In this document: positions 27,540 to 40,259 of the stretch, piece by piece
Layout of the letters: the number at the start of each line of letters is the position of its first letter
Position numbering within the stretch: position 1 is the first letter of the stretch
Origin: Luteimonas marina
GTDB taxonomy: Bacteria; Pseudomonadota; Gammaproteobacteria; Xanthomonadales; Xanthomonadaceae
Direction: 5' to 3'
Assembly (NCBI RefSeq): GCF_007859325.1
Contig: NZ_VOHK01000009.1
Location: forward strand, 42,589-106,588
Length of the DNA stretch: 64,000 bases
Program-made: the position numbers and the translations under genes
The notes under the pieces: generated by a model
What the model was told of the DNA's origin: nothing
The model's input: only the letters and a program-made list of their open reading frames with translations
Databases searched by the model: none

Positions 27540-28227
27540 GCGAAGCGGGGGTTGCGGGCCCGTGCAGGCCGTACAGGCCGTGGCGGGCGACATGGGCGGC
27601 GACCACGGCGGGCACCAGATCGCGCCAGGGCTCGCCGGCGGCGATGCGGCGGCGCACCTCGGTCGCCGAGCCCGGATGCAGCGGCTGGTGCAGGCGCAGC
27701 AGGCGCCCGGCCGGGGCCTCGCGCAGGGCCTGCGGGCCGTCCGCCCAGCGCCCGTCGGTGGCCTCGGCCAGGGCGGGCGGCAGGGGGCCGTCGAGGGCGT
27801 TGCCCGGGCGTTCGGCAACGATGAAATGGGCGAGATCGAACAGCACCGTCCACTCGCGCCAGGTCGGCAGGCCGAGCAGGCTGTCGGCGCCGACCAGCAG
27901 CGCGATCGGGGCGGCGTCGCCGTATTCGGCGCGCAGGTCGCGCAGGGTGTCGACGCTGTAGCTGGGGCCGTCGCGGTGCAGTTCGCGCAGGTCCAGCTGC
28001 AGGCCGGGCTCGCCGTCGAGCACCAGCGCCAGCATTTCGGCGCGCTGCGCGGCATCCGCGCCCGGCGGCGCGCGGTGCGGCGGATCGGCCGCGGGCATGA
28101 AGCGGATCGCGCAGCCCAGCGCATCGCGCGCGTCGCGCGCGATCGCGAGGTGGCCGTTGTGCACGGGGTCGAAGGTGCCGCCGTAGAAGACGAGCAGGGA
28201 ATCGGGGATGAAGGGGCTGGTGGACAC
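27535..28227 (-). CDS. nadD: Nicotinate-nucleotide adenylyltransferase
   Basis: 230 residues from GTG 28227. NadD joins nicotinate mononucleotide to ATP to give deamido-NAD in the de novo and Preiss-Handler routes. GGTFDPVHNGH at 16-26 is the nucleotidyltransferase motif; SATEVRRRI stands for the ISSTxIR motif. The protein is Pro/Ala-rich with a slightly extended middle. It lies in the usual holA-nadD-rsfS-rlmH order. Confidence 0.95.
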   Translation of the reverse strand: MSTSPFIPDSLLVFYGGTFDPVHNGHLAIARDARDALGCAIRFMPAADPPHRAPPGADAAQRAEMLALVLDGEPGLQLDLRELHRDGPSYSVDTLRDLRAEYGDAAPIALLVGADSLLGLPTWREWTVLFDLAHFIVAERPGNALDGPLPPALAEATDGRWADGPQALREAPAGRLLRLHQPLHPGSATEVRRRIAAGEPWRDLVPAVVAAHVARHGLYGLHGPATPASL

Positions 28228-28267
28228 GGATTTCAGCCGGTTCCGCCAGCCCGGCGCGGGCCGCCGT

Positions 28268-28384
28268 CGTCATCCCGGCGAAAGCCAGCTCCGTCATCCC
28301 GGCGAAAGCCGGGATCCATTTTGCCGTTGCCGTGGCTGTTGAATGCCAGGATCAAAATGGATCCCGGCTTTCGCCGGGATGACG
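28268..28384. repeat. Three-arm family A repeat cluster
   Basis: Two direct arms (CGTCATCCCGGCGAAAGCC twice in a row) and one inverted arm at 28361-28384. The first direct arm is truncated. Between nadD and holA. Confidence 0.85.
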
Positions 28385-28394
28385 ATGTCTTTTC

Positions 28395-28424
28395 CATTCC
28401 CGACTCCCGACTCCCGATTCCCGG
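28395..28424. repeat. ATTCCCGACTCCCGACTCCC tract (family F)
   Basis: Four near-identical heptamers of the form (A/C)TCCCGA. Just after the family A cluster and inside the holA-nadD gap, next to the holA stop. Confidence 0.75.
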
Positions 28425-28429
28425 TCGCA

Positions 28430-29473
28430 TCAGGCCACCAGCCCGGCGGCCCTGGGCTCGGCCACCGCGACCAGCAGCCGCTCCAGCGCCAGCCAGGCGT
28501 CCGCGGGCTCCTCGCCCACGCGCACGCGGCCCTTGGCGATGCGGTCGACGCCGCCGGCCATCGCCACGAAGCGGTCCCAGCGCGGGGCCGGATGCCGCGA
28601 CAGCGCGCGCCGGTACACCGCCTGCTTCGAATCCCAGACCCGCTGCGCCTTGAACTCGGCGGCGAGGTTGCCGCCGCGCGCCTGCACCCGCGCCAGCGCG
28701 GCGACGCGGTTGAGCTCCATCGCCACCATGCCCATCAGCGCCGGCACCACGCCGCCCTCGGCGCGCAGGCCGGCGAGCATGCGCGCCGCCAGCGCCGGCT
28801 GTCCGTTGAGCGCGGCGTCGACCAGGCGGAACACGTCGTAGCGGGCGGCGTCGGCGACCAGCGCGTCCATGCGCGCGGCATCGAGCGTGCCGCCTTCGGC
28901 CAGCAGCGCGAGCTTGTCGACTTCCTGCGCCGCGGCCAGCAGGTTGCCCTGCACGCGTTCGGCCAGGCGCTGCACCGCGCCGCGGTCGGCGCGCACGCCG
29001 CGCTGGCGCAGGCGCGCCTCCAGCCAGCCTTCGAGTTCGTGCGGGCGGATCTGCGGCGCCAGCACGAGGTGCCCGATCTTCGCGATCGCCTCGCTCCACT
29101 TGCCGCCGTGCTGGCGGCCCCAGTCGCCGGCGGTGACCAGCAGGACGACGTCGCCGGGCGGGTTGGCGCAGTAGTCGGCGATGACCGCGGCGCCGTCCTT
29201 GCCCGGCTTGCCGGTGGGCAGGCGCAGTTCGATGAGACGCTGGGCGGAGAACAGGCTCGGCGCGCGGAAGGTGGCGTCGAGCGCGTTCCAGTCGAAGTCG
29301 CGACCGTCGGCGTCGAACACCTCGCGCTCGCCGAAGCCGGTGTCGCGGGCGCGGACGCGGATGGCGTCCGCGGCTTCCAGCACCAGCAGGGCCTCGGGTC
29401 CGGCGACGAGGTAGGCCGGCCGCAGCGGTTCGGCGGCGAGTTGCGCGGCGAGGCGTTCGGGCTTCAGTTCCAT
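28430..29473 (-). CDS. holA: DNA polymerase III subunit delta
   Basis: 347 residues from ATG 29473 (MELKPERLAAQL); the frame extends to 29515 into lptE. HolA opens the beta sliding clamp as part of the clamp loader. PAYLVAGPEALLVLEAADAI, FDWNALDATFRAPSLFSAQRLIELRLPTGK (split here as the beta-binding region) and GNLLAAAQEVDKLALL are family blocks. Starts five bases after the lptE stop. Confidence 0.94.
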   Translation of the reverse strand: MELKPERLAAQLAAEPLRPAYLVAGPEALLVLEAADAIRVRARDTGFGEREVFDADGRDFDWNALDATFRAPSLFSAQRLIELRLPTGKPGKDGAAVIADYCANPPGDVVLLVTAGDWGRQHGGKWSEAIAKIGHLVLAPQIRPHELEGWLEARLRQRGVRADRGAVQRLAERVQGNLLAAAQEVDKLALLAEGGTLDAARMDALVADAARYDVFRLVDAALNGQPALAARMLAGLRAEGGVVPALMGMVAMELNRVAALARVQARGGNLAAEFKAQRVWDSKQAVYRRALSRHPAPRWDRFVAMAGGVDRIAKGRVRVGEEPADAWLALERLLVAVAEPRAAGLVA

Positions 29474-29477
29474 CCGC

Positions 29478-30008
29478 TCATTGCGCGGCCTGCCGGAGCT
29501 CGCGCGTGGCCGCATCGATGCGGCGCAGGATCGACGCGGTCATCTCGCGCTGCAGCTCGCGGCCCAGCAGCTCGCGCTCGGTGTCGGTGCCGGTGGAATC
29601 GGTCGGCACCGAGATGTAGTCGCGCGACAGCTCGACCGCCTGCTGCGGCACGATCTCGTCGCCGTTGGCGTCGATCAGCGCGAACACCACCGCGTAGCGC
29701 AGGGTGTATTCCTGCGCGCGGCCGAACTGGTCGATGCTCAGCGGCGTCGAGGCCCAGTGCTCGGAGCGGATCGCCAGCGTCGCCAGCCGGCCCTCGACGT
29801 CGGACTCGCCATCGGACTCGGCGACGCTCGCGCCGGCGCGGTCGAGCGCGCGCTCCAGCGACTGCGTCAGCGGGCTGTAGGGATCGCGCGCGGTCACCCG
29901 TACCTGGCCCATGTCCGGCGGCAGCACCAGCGCCTCGCGCAGGTGGAAGCCGCAGGCGGACAGCAGCAGGAGGCAGGCGGCGGCGCAAGCCGGGAGCAGT
30001 CGTTTCAT
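29478..30008 (-). CDS. lptE: LPS-assembly lipoprotein LptE
   Basis: 176 residues. LptE plugs the LptD barrel and helps insert lipopolysaccharide into the outer membrane. The signal MKRLLPACAAACLLLLSAC ends with lipobox LSAC (Cys19), followed by GFHLRE, the conserved LptE start. YTLRYAVVFALIDANG and SRDYISVPTDSTGTDTE fit the family. No Shine-Dalgarno; a CAGACT box ends six bases before ATG 30008, another leaderless candidate. Confidence 0.94.
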   Translation of the reverse strand: MKRLLPACAAACLLLLSACGFHLREALVLPPDMGQVRVTARDPYSPLTQSLERALDRAGASVAESDGESDVEGRLATLAIRSEHWASTPLSIDQFGRAQEYTLRYAVVFALIDANGDEIVPQQAVELSRDYISVPTDSTGTDTERELLGRELQREMTASILRRIDAATRELRQAAQ

Positions 30009-30014
30009 GGGCGA

Positions 30015-30020
30015 AGTCTG
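30015..30020 (-). promoter_or_regulatory. Putative -10 box of lptE
   Basis: CAGACT on the minus strand, six bases before ATG 30008, between a family C repeat and lptE. No Shine-Dalgarno. Confidence 0.3.
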
Positions 30021-30104
30021 GCGGAGGGGCCGGACGCTATCAATAGCGGCCTGTCGCTGGTGTTCAGGCGACGCCGGGACGGGGCCAAGGCCCATCATCA
30101 AGCG

Positions 30105-30247
30105 CCTGTCATTTCGACCGAAGGGAGAAATCCCGCCTCGAACCCGCGTGCGGCCGCTGCCGGGCCGGATCGCACGGTCCGGTCCGCTCGACGCCCCCCC
30201 TTCCGGGCGGCGGGCAGGAGATTTCTCCCTTCGGTCGAAATGACAGG
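30105..30247. repeat. Inverted pair of TGTCATTTCGACCG repeat (family C)
   Basis: Two arms of about 30 bases (CCTGTCATTTCGACCGAAGG and its complement) face each other across about 85 bases. Related pairs lie near 49.0, 51.6 and 55.6 kb; this copy has GAAGGGAG where the others have GCAGGGAG. Confidence 0.85.
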
Positions 30248-30322
30248 CCGGATGACCGGCTTCCGCCGCGGCTGCGACATGTGCCATGCCCGACGGAGAC
30301 CACCCGGACTTGACGACATGGC

Positions 30323-34797
<4,475 letters not shown>

Positions 34798-34830
34798 CGC
34801 ATGTCCCTCCTTGACGCATTCCTGGCTCTT

Positions 34831-34912
34831 GCCGTCATCCCCGCGAAGGCGGGGATCCAGTGTCTTTCGCGTCAAAGTCAAAATGGATCCCCGCGTTCGC
34901 GGGGATGACGGC
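34831..34912. repeat. Inverted pair of GTCATCCCCGCG repeat (family A)
   Basis: GCCGTCATCCCCGCGAAGGC and its complement face each other across about 25 bases between the convergent SemiSWEET and YcaQ-like genes. Each arm is itself a CCCCGC/GCGGGG hairpin. The left arm reads into GTGTCTTTCGCGTCAAA, a tail shared with the pair at 57.85 kb. Confidence 0.85.
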
Positions 34913-34944
34913 ATCTGGACCGCATCGGCGCCGATGCGGGTCCG

Positions 34945-36147
34945 TCAACCGGCCAGGCGCACCGCCGCACGCAGTGCGGAGGCCAATCCCCCGCGACGCT
35001 CCACGCGGATGTCCGACAGCCCCAGCCATCCGGCCAGCGCACGCAGCTCCGCGGCAAGCGCAGGCGCGGTTTCGGCGGGGGCCTGCGCCTCGGCGTGCGC
35101 GCTCCTGACCACCAGGACGCCGGCCTTGCGGTCCGCCTTGAGGTCCACGCGCGCGACCAGGCGGTCGCCGAGCAGGAACGGCAGCACGTAGTAGCCGTGC
35201 CTGCGCTTGTGTTCGGGCACGTAGATTTCGATGCGGTAGTGGAAACCGAACAGGCGCTCGGTGCGCTCGCGTTCCCAGACCACCGGATCGAAGGGGCTGA
35301 GCAGGGCGCGCGCGTCGATCCGCCGCGGCAGCCGCGCGTCGCGGTGCAGGTAGGCCGGCCGCGGCCAGCCCTCGACGGCGGCGGGCAGCAGTTCGCCGGC
35401 CTCGACCAGCGCGGCGAGCGCCGGCCGGCTGTGGTCGTGGTGCATGCGGTAGTAGTCGCGCAGACAGGCCTCGGTGGCGATGCCGTGCGAGATCGCCGCG
35501 CGCCGGACCAGTTCGATGTGCGCCTGCGCATCGGTCGGCGCCGGCTGCGCGAGCACGTGCGCCGGGATCACCCGCTCGGGCAGGTCGTACAGCCGCTCGA
35601 AGGCGGCGTTGCGTCCGGCGATCGCGAGTTCGCCGGTGAAGAACAGGTACTCCAGCGCCTTCTTCGTGTCCGACCAGTTCCAGCCCCAGTGGGTCTTCGC
35701 CCGCGGCAGGCCGTCGTCGAGATCGCGCGGCGTCGACGCACCGCGCTCGCGCACTTCCGCCAGCAGCGCGTCCACCAGCTTCGGGTTGTGGCGCATGATC
35801 GTCCATGCGTGCCCGCGCTCGCGGTAGTGCCGCATGCGGTGGCCCATGTACGGCCACAGTTCGACCGGCATGAACGCCGCGACGTGCGCCCAGTATTCGA
35901 CCATCCTGCGCGGCGCCTGTTCCGACGCGCGCGCCAGCAGGCCGGTGTCGTAGGGCCCCATGCGGCTGAACAGCGGCATGTAGTGCGCGCGCTGCAGCAC
36001 GTTCACCGAGTCGATCTGCAGCACGCCGGTGCGCGCCATGGTGCGCGAGAAGGTGCGCAGCGTCGGCGTCGCGTGGCGGCGGTCGCCGAACCCCTGCGCC
36101 GCGAGCGCGATGCGGCGGGCCTGCGCGAGGGAAAGCTTCACGGTCAC
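34945..36147 (-). CDS. YcaQ-like DNA glycosylase, winged-helix family
   Basis: 400 residues from GTG 36147, with GAAGGA upstream. YcaQ/AlkX proteins unhook DNA crosslinks and carry three winged helices. LSLAQARRIALAAQGF, LQIDSVNVLQRAHYMPLFSR with the conserved QxD, AFMPVELWPYMGHRMR, then LSPFDPVVWERERTERLFGF and DLKADRKAG are family marks. LQIDSV places the catalytic Gln-x-Asp near residue 40. Divergent from the thioredoxin-like gene. Confidence 0.88.
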   Translation of the reverse strand: MTVKLSLAQARRIALAAQGFGDRRHATPTLRTFSRTMARTGVLQIDSVNVLQRAHYMPLFSRMGPYDTGLLARASEQAPRRMVEYWAHVAAFMPVELWPYMGHRMRHYRERGHAWTIMRHNPKLVDALLAEVRERGASTPRDLDDGLPRAKTHWGWNWSDTKKALEYLFFTGELAIAGRNAAFERLYDLPERVIPAHVLAQPAPTDAQAHIELVRRAAISHGIATEACLRDYYRMHHDHSRPALAALVEAGELLPAAVEGWPRPAYLHRDARLPRRIDARALLSPFDPVVWERERTERLFGFHYRIEIYVPEHKRRHGYYVLPFLLGDRLVARVDLKADRKAGVLVVRSAHAEAQAPAETAPALAAELRALAGWLGLSDIRVERRGGLASALRAAVRLAG

Positions 36148-36248
36148 GGATCGTCCTTCGGTCTGGCTGCAGCGCATTGTCCGGGCGTCGGCCAGGCATG
36201 CAATCGCCGTGGCGCAGCGGCACGGCCCGAAGGTTGATTCCCGCATCT

Positions 36249-36263
36249 CTGACACAATGTCAG
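36249..36263. promoter_or_regulatory. CTGACA-CAA-TGTCAG inverted repeat ahead of cnoX-like gene
   Basis: A perfect six-base inverted repeat with a three-base spacer, 23 bases before ATG 36287. It overlaps a CACAAT -10-like hexamer, with TTGATT at 36234-36239 as a weak, closely spaced -35. Could be an operator or chance. Confidence 0.35.
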
Positions 36264-36286
36264 GGGTCTGCAACAGGAACCCGCGC

Positions 36287-37156
36287 ATGTCCGCCGATAC
36301 CGCCAACGCCCACGTCTTCGATGCCACCACCGCCGGTTTCGAGGCCGACGTCCTGCAGAAATCGCTGCAGGTGCCGGTGCTGGTCGATTTCTGGGCCGAG
36401 TGGTGCGGGCCGTGCAAGACGCTGGGGCCGATCCTCGAGAAGGTCGCCGCCGAGCATCACGGCGCGTTCGAGCTGGCCAAGGTCGATACCGAGGCCGAGC
36501 CGCAGATCGCCGCCGCATTCCAGATCCGCTCGATTCCGACCGTGTTCCTGGTCAAGGGCGGGCAGATCGTCGACGGCTTCCAGGGCGCGCTGCCCGAGGG
36601 CCAGGTGCGCGAGTTCCTCAAGCACCACGGTATCGAGCCGGCCGAACCCGCCGAAGAAGCGCCCGCCGGGGAGGCCGCGCCGCTCGATCCGCAGGCCGAG
36701 GTCGCGCGCCTGCGCCAGGCCGTCGAGGCCGAACCGGACAAGGACGAACTCAAACTCGACCTCGCCCTCGCGCTGCTGCAGACCGGTGGCGCGACCGAGG
36801 CCGAGACGCTGCTCGACGCCCTGCCCGCCAACCTGTCCACCGACGACCGCGCGGTGAAGGCGCGCGCGCGGCTGGGCTTCTCCGCCCTGCTCCAGGACGC
36901 GCCACCGCCGGAAGCGCTGGAGGCGGCGATCGCCGCGGATCCGTCCGACCTGCGCGCGCGCCACCTGCTGGGCGCGCAGCGGCTGGTGGCCGGCCGCAGC
37001 GAGGCGGCGCTGGAGCAGTTCATCGAAATGCTGCGGCAGGGCCGCGACTACGAGGACGGCCTGCCGAAGAAGGCCCTGATCGACGCCTTCCGCGTCATCG
37101 ACGACGCCGAACTGGTCGGGCGCTACCGCAGGAAGATGTCCGCACTGCTGTTCTGA
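36287..37156 (+). CDS. Thioredoxin-TPR chaperedoxin (CnoX/YbbN family)
   Basis: 289 residues from ATG 36287 (AGGA upstream). A thioredoxin domain (1-115) with WCGPC at 39-43 precedes a tetratricopeptide tail (about 130-285). E. coli CnoX protects substrates of GroEL and DnaK from over-oxidation; its own active site is SxxC, whereas this protein keeps both cysteines and so could also reduce disulfides. No signal peptide, so it is cytoplasmic. A repeat pair follows. Confidence 0.9.
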   Translation: MSADTANAHVFDATTAGFEADVLQKSLQVPVLVDFWAEWCGPCKTLGPILEKVAAEHHGAFELAKVDTEAEPQIAAAFQIRSIPTVFLVKGGQIVDGFQGALPEGQVREFLKHHGIEPAEPAEEAPAGEAAPLDPQAEVARLRQAVEAEPDKDELKLDLALALLQTGGATEAETLLDALPANLSTDDRAVKARARLGFSALLQDAPPPEALEAAIAADPSDLRARHLLGAQRLVAGRSEAALEQFIEMLRQGRDYEDGLPKKALIDAFRVIDDAELVGRYRRKMSALLF

Positions 37157-37157
37157 G

Positions 37158-37320
37158 AGCCTGCTCAAAGCCTCCACGACGGCCCGTGCTGGCTCGTCAT
37201 CCCGGCGAAAGCCGGGATCCAGCTTTGGCCTCCAGAAATCAGGACTGCCGCCGAACGGAAGGCTGGATCCCGGCTTTCGCCGGGATGACGAGCGGGTTTC
37301 GGGACTTTGAACAGGCTCTG
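37158..37320. repeat. Composite inverted repeat (family A with outer arms)
   Basis: Inner pair CTCGTCATCCCGGCGAAAGC ... complement at 37193-37292. Outside it AGAGCCTGCTCAAAG (37158-37172) pairs with CTTTGAACAGGCTCT (37306-37320), one mismatch, giving a 163-base composite palindrome just after the cnoX-like stop. The outer AACAGGCTCT recurs beside the repeat at 40.24 kb. Confidence 0.85.
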
Positions 37321-37405
37321 CGGCCGCGGCACCCGGAGTCTTCGGCCGACAAGACCGTACCAATGCGTATGGTAGGCTTCGAGACCCCACCCGAACCCGA
37401 GCCGC

Positions 37406-37852
37406 ATGTCCCCCGCCGCCCTGCGCTGGATCTTCAACCTGTGGCCACCGTTCGCCTTCGCCGGCATCCACGTCACCGCCCTGTCGCACGACTGGCGCCA
37501 CGCGCGCGTCGAACTGCGCATGCGCCCCTGGAACCGCAACTACGTCGGCACCCACTTCGGCGGCAGCCTGTTCGCGATGACCGATCCGTTCTGGATGATC
37601 CTGGTCAAGGAGCGCCTGGGCCGCGGCTACATCGTCTGGGACCGGGCCGCGGAGATCGAATTCGTGAAGCCCGGCAAGGGTACGGTCGTCGCCGGCTTCG
37701 AGCTCGACGACGCCACGCTCGAAGCGATCCGCGCGCAGGCTGCCAGCGGCGACAAGGTCCTGCACTGGTTCGACACCGCCATCACCGACCGCGCCGGCGA
37801 CGTGGTCGCGCGCGTGCGCAAGCAGGTCTACGTGCGCCGCAAGCGCGCCTGA
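37406..37852 (+). CDS. DUF4442 hot-dog fold protein
   Basis: 148 residues. DUF4442 proteins have a thioesterase-like hot-dog fold. RWIFNLWPPFAFAGI, the NRNYVGTHFGGSLFAMTDPF helix and the FVKPGKGTV segment are typical. Proposed to act on acyl-CoA or related thioesters, substrate unknown. No strong ribosome site; alone between repeats and the kinase gene. Confidence 0.85.
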   Translation: MSPAALRWIFNLWPPFAFAGIHVTALSHDWRHARVELRMRPWNRNYVGTHFGGSLFAMTDPFWMILVKERLGRGYIVWDRAAEIEFVKPGKGTVVAGFELDDATLEAIRAQAASGDKVLHWFDTAITDRAGDVVARVRKQVYVRRKRA

Positions 37853-37947
37853 GCGGCGCCGGTTTCGCGTTCTCCCCGGAAAGCAACGTCGTTCACCCGG
37901 ACCGCAGCCGGGCGTGTGTATGCTCGACCGCGGAAACAGGGGGCTGC

Positions 37948-40005
37948 ATGACAGGCTGGTCGACCGAGGGCGCACGCGGACCGCTGCCGGAGATTCCCGG
38001 CTACCGGCTGTCGCGCGTGGTCGGCGAAGGCGGCATGTCCACGGTCTACCTCGGCACCCAGCTGTCGCTGGGGCGAGAGGTCGCGATCAAGGTGATGCGG
38101 CCCGAGGCGCTGGCCGACGAGGTCAGCCGCCGCCGCTTCGAGAACGAGGCGCGCACGATCGCGCGGCTCGAGCATCCGCACATCGTCGGCATCTACGAGG
38201 TCGGCCGCACCGCCGACGGCCTGCCCTGGTACGCGATGCCGCACCTGCCGCGCGGGCACGTCGGCCAGCGCGACCTCAGCCGCGACCCGCAGCGCCTGCG
38301 CGAGATCCTGCGCGCGCTGCTGTCCGCCCTCGCGTTCGCGCATGCGCGCGGCGTGGTCCATCGCGACGTCAAGGCCGAGAACGTCCTGTTCGACGAAGCC
38401 GACCGGCCGCTGCTGGCGGACTTCGGCATCGCCCTGCGCCGCGGCCACGGCACGCGGGTGACGATGACCGGGCTGGCCGTCGGCAGCACCGCCTACATGG
38501 CGCCGGAGCAGGCGCGCGGGCAGCAGGTCGACCATCGCGCCGACCTCTACAGCGTCGGCGTGCTGGCCTGGGAAATGCTGACCGGGGAACTGCCGTACAA
38601 GGCCGACGACGCGCTGGCGATGGCGATCCAGCACACGCAGAACCCGATCCCGAAGCTGCCGACGGAACTGCGCCACTGGCAGCGCTTCATGGACCGGGCG
38701 ATGGCGAAGTCGCCGCGCAAGCGCTTCCACGACGCGCAGCAGATGCTGCAGGCGCTGGACGAGGTGCCGCTGTCGGGCCGCAGCCGCGGCGCGTGGCTCG
38801 GGCGGCTCGCCGACCGCGCCGCCGGCGGCCTGCGGCGGATGCCGAGGCTGGCCTGGGTTCCGCTTGCGCTGCTGTGCGCGGCGGCGCTGGGATGGGGCGT
38901 GCGCTGGTCGCCTTCGGCGCAGGAGGCCGGCCCCGCCACGGCGGCCGCCGATCCGGCCACGCCGGTGACGCCGTCCGCCGCGGCCGCGCCCGGCGCGCCC
39001 GACGCTTCGACGGTCGATGCCGATCCTGCCCCTGCCATGCACGGCGCCGCCCCGCTGTCGACGGCGGACCGGCTGCTCGAACGCATGCGCGAACGGCTCG
39101 AGGCCGGGCGCCTGGCCGCGCCCGCAGGCAACAGCGCCAGCGACAGCTTCGTCGCCGCCTGGCGCGCCGATCGCGCGCACCCGCAGCTGCCGGAAGCCGC
39201 CACGGACCTGCTCGACGCATTGGGCAACGCCGCCACGCAGTCGATCGGCAAGGGCCGCGACGCGGACACGGCGGTGCTGCTGCGCGCGGCGAACCGCCTG
39301 CAGGACGACACCGACGCAGTGCCCGCCGCCGCGCATGCTGCCTACCGCGACCGGATCGGCAAGGCCCTGGTCGCGCGCGCGACGGCCGCCGCCGGCAGCG
39401 TCGACCGCGACGCCGCGATGCGCGCGGTCGAGCACGCGCGCCTGGCCGGCCTGCCCGCCGCGGCGATCGAACGCCTGCGCGCGCAGGCCGCGCGGATTCC
39501 CGACCTGCGCGGCCGCGACGCCGGCAACCTCGAGGGCATGCTGGTGCTGGAGGGCGGCGCGCGCCCGCTGGCCGCATTCGCACGGCCGGTCAGCCGCGCC
39601 GACTATGCGCGCTTCGCCGAAGTCAACGGCCGTCCCGCCGCGCTGTGCCGCGAACGCATCTCGCTGCTGCGCGTGCTGTCGCCGCGCGACTGGCAGGCGC
39701 CGGGCTTCGAGCAGTCCGACGGCGACCCGGTGGTGTGCGTGTCGTGGCAGGACGCGGAAGCCTACGCGCAGTGGCTCGGCCGCCGCGACGGGCAGCGCTA
39801 CCGGCTTGCGACCGCGGCCGAAGCCGCGCGCCTGCCCGCCGCCCGCGGCGAGCGCGTCGTCTCCGAGTGGCGCACGGACTGCGCCTCGGACTGCCGCCAC
39901 CGCGCGGCCACCGGCGCGAGCTGGCGCACGGACAACGCCTCGCGTTCGCTCGATCCGGCGCGCGGCTACGACGACGTGGGCTTCCGGCTCGTGCGCGAGC
40001 TGTAG
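37948..40005 (+). CDS. Ser/Thr protein kinase with C-terminal formylglycine-enzyme-like domain
   Basis: 685 residues from ATG 37948 (AGGGGG upstream). The kinase domain (about 18-270) has GEGGMSTVY, Lys48, HRD 138-140, VKAEN, DFG 158-160, MAPEQ; all catalytic residues present. A single transmembrane helix lies at 301-318. The periplasmic part has a Pro/Ala linker, a helical region and a domain like SUMF1/FGE enzymes near 530-685 (VCVSWQDAEAYAQWL, YRLATAAEAARLPA, GYDDVGFRLVREL). The FGE-like part is short and probably serves as a ligand-binding sensor. A family different from the kinase at 7309. Confidence 0.9.
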   Translation: MTGWSTEGARGPLPEIPGYRLSRVVGEGGMSTVYLGTQLSLGREVAIKVMRPEALADEVSRRRFENEARTIARLEHPHIVGIYEVGRTADGLPWYAMPHLPRGHVGQRDLSRDPQRLREILRALLSALAFAHARGVVHRDVKAENVLFDEADRPLLADFGIALRRGHGTRVTMTGLAVGSTAYMAPEQARGQQVDHRADLYSVGVLAWEMLTGELPYKADDALAMAIQHTQNPIPKLPTELRHWQRFMDRAMAKSPRKRFHDAQQMLQALDEVPLSGRSRGAWLGRLADRAAGGLRRMPRLAWVPLALLCAAALGWGVRWSPSAQEAGPATAAADPATPVTPSAAAAPGAPDASTVDADPAPAMHGAAPLSTADRLLERMRERLEAGRLAAPAGNSASDSFVAAWRADRAHPQLPEAATDLLDALGNAATQSIGKGRDADTAVLLRAANRLQDDTDAVPAAAHAAYRDRIGKALVARATAAAGSVDRDAAMRAVEHARLAGLPAAAIERLRAQAARIPDLRGRDAGNLEGMLVLEGGARPLAAFARPVSRADYARFAEVNGRPAALCRERISLLRVLSPRDWQAPGFEQSDGDPVVCVSWQDAEAYAQWLGRRDGQRYRLATAAEAARLPAARGERVVSEWRTDCASDCRHRAATGASWRTDNASRSLDPARGYDDVGFRLVREL

Positions 40006-40098
40006 GACCTCCGGCAAACGGACCGATATCACCCCTGACTCGGCGCCCACCGCCATCGCCGCGGCAACGTTGGCGCATCCGCAAGACGCTTGGCAACG

Positions 40099-40222
40099 AT
40101 CCTCGAAGACGTCATCCCGGCGAACGCCGGGATCCATCTTGATCCTGCTTTTCGTTTTCAGGAGCAAAGACCAACCGCAAAATGGATCCCGGCATTCGCC
40201 GGGACGACGTCTTCGAGGATTC
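40099..40222. repeat. Extended inverted repeat (family A)
   Basis: ATCCTCGAAGACGTCATCCC at the left and its near-complement GACGACGTCTTCGAGGAT at the right frame a pair of CGGCGAACGCCGGGATCCAT arms, so the outer arms are longer than usual. An AACAGGCTCT tail follows at about 40240. Lies between the kinase and DUF502 genes. Confidence 0.85.
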
Positions 40223-40247
40223 CCGCCCCAGGATCGCGAACAGGCTC

Positions 40248-40253
40248 TAAGAT
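40248..40253 (+). promoter_or_regulatory. Putative -10 box of DUF502 gene
   Basis: TAAGAT ends six bases before ATG 40260, with no Shine-Dalgarno; a leaderless start is predicted. The box overlaps the AACAGGCTCT tail of the repeat. Confidence 0.35.
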
Positions 40254-40259
40254 CGCCGC

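Larger units (their letters stand above)
30009..30322. other. Intergenic region between leuS and lptE
   Basis: 314 bases on the path from leuS to lptE. Near the lptE end is its CAGACT box (30015-30020). The middle is filled by a large inverted pair of the TGTCATTTCGACCG repeat. No gene is evident. Confidence 0.6.
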
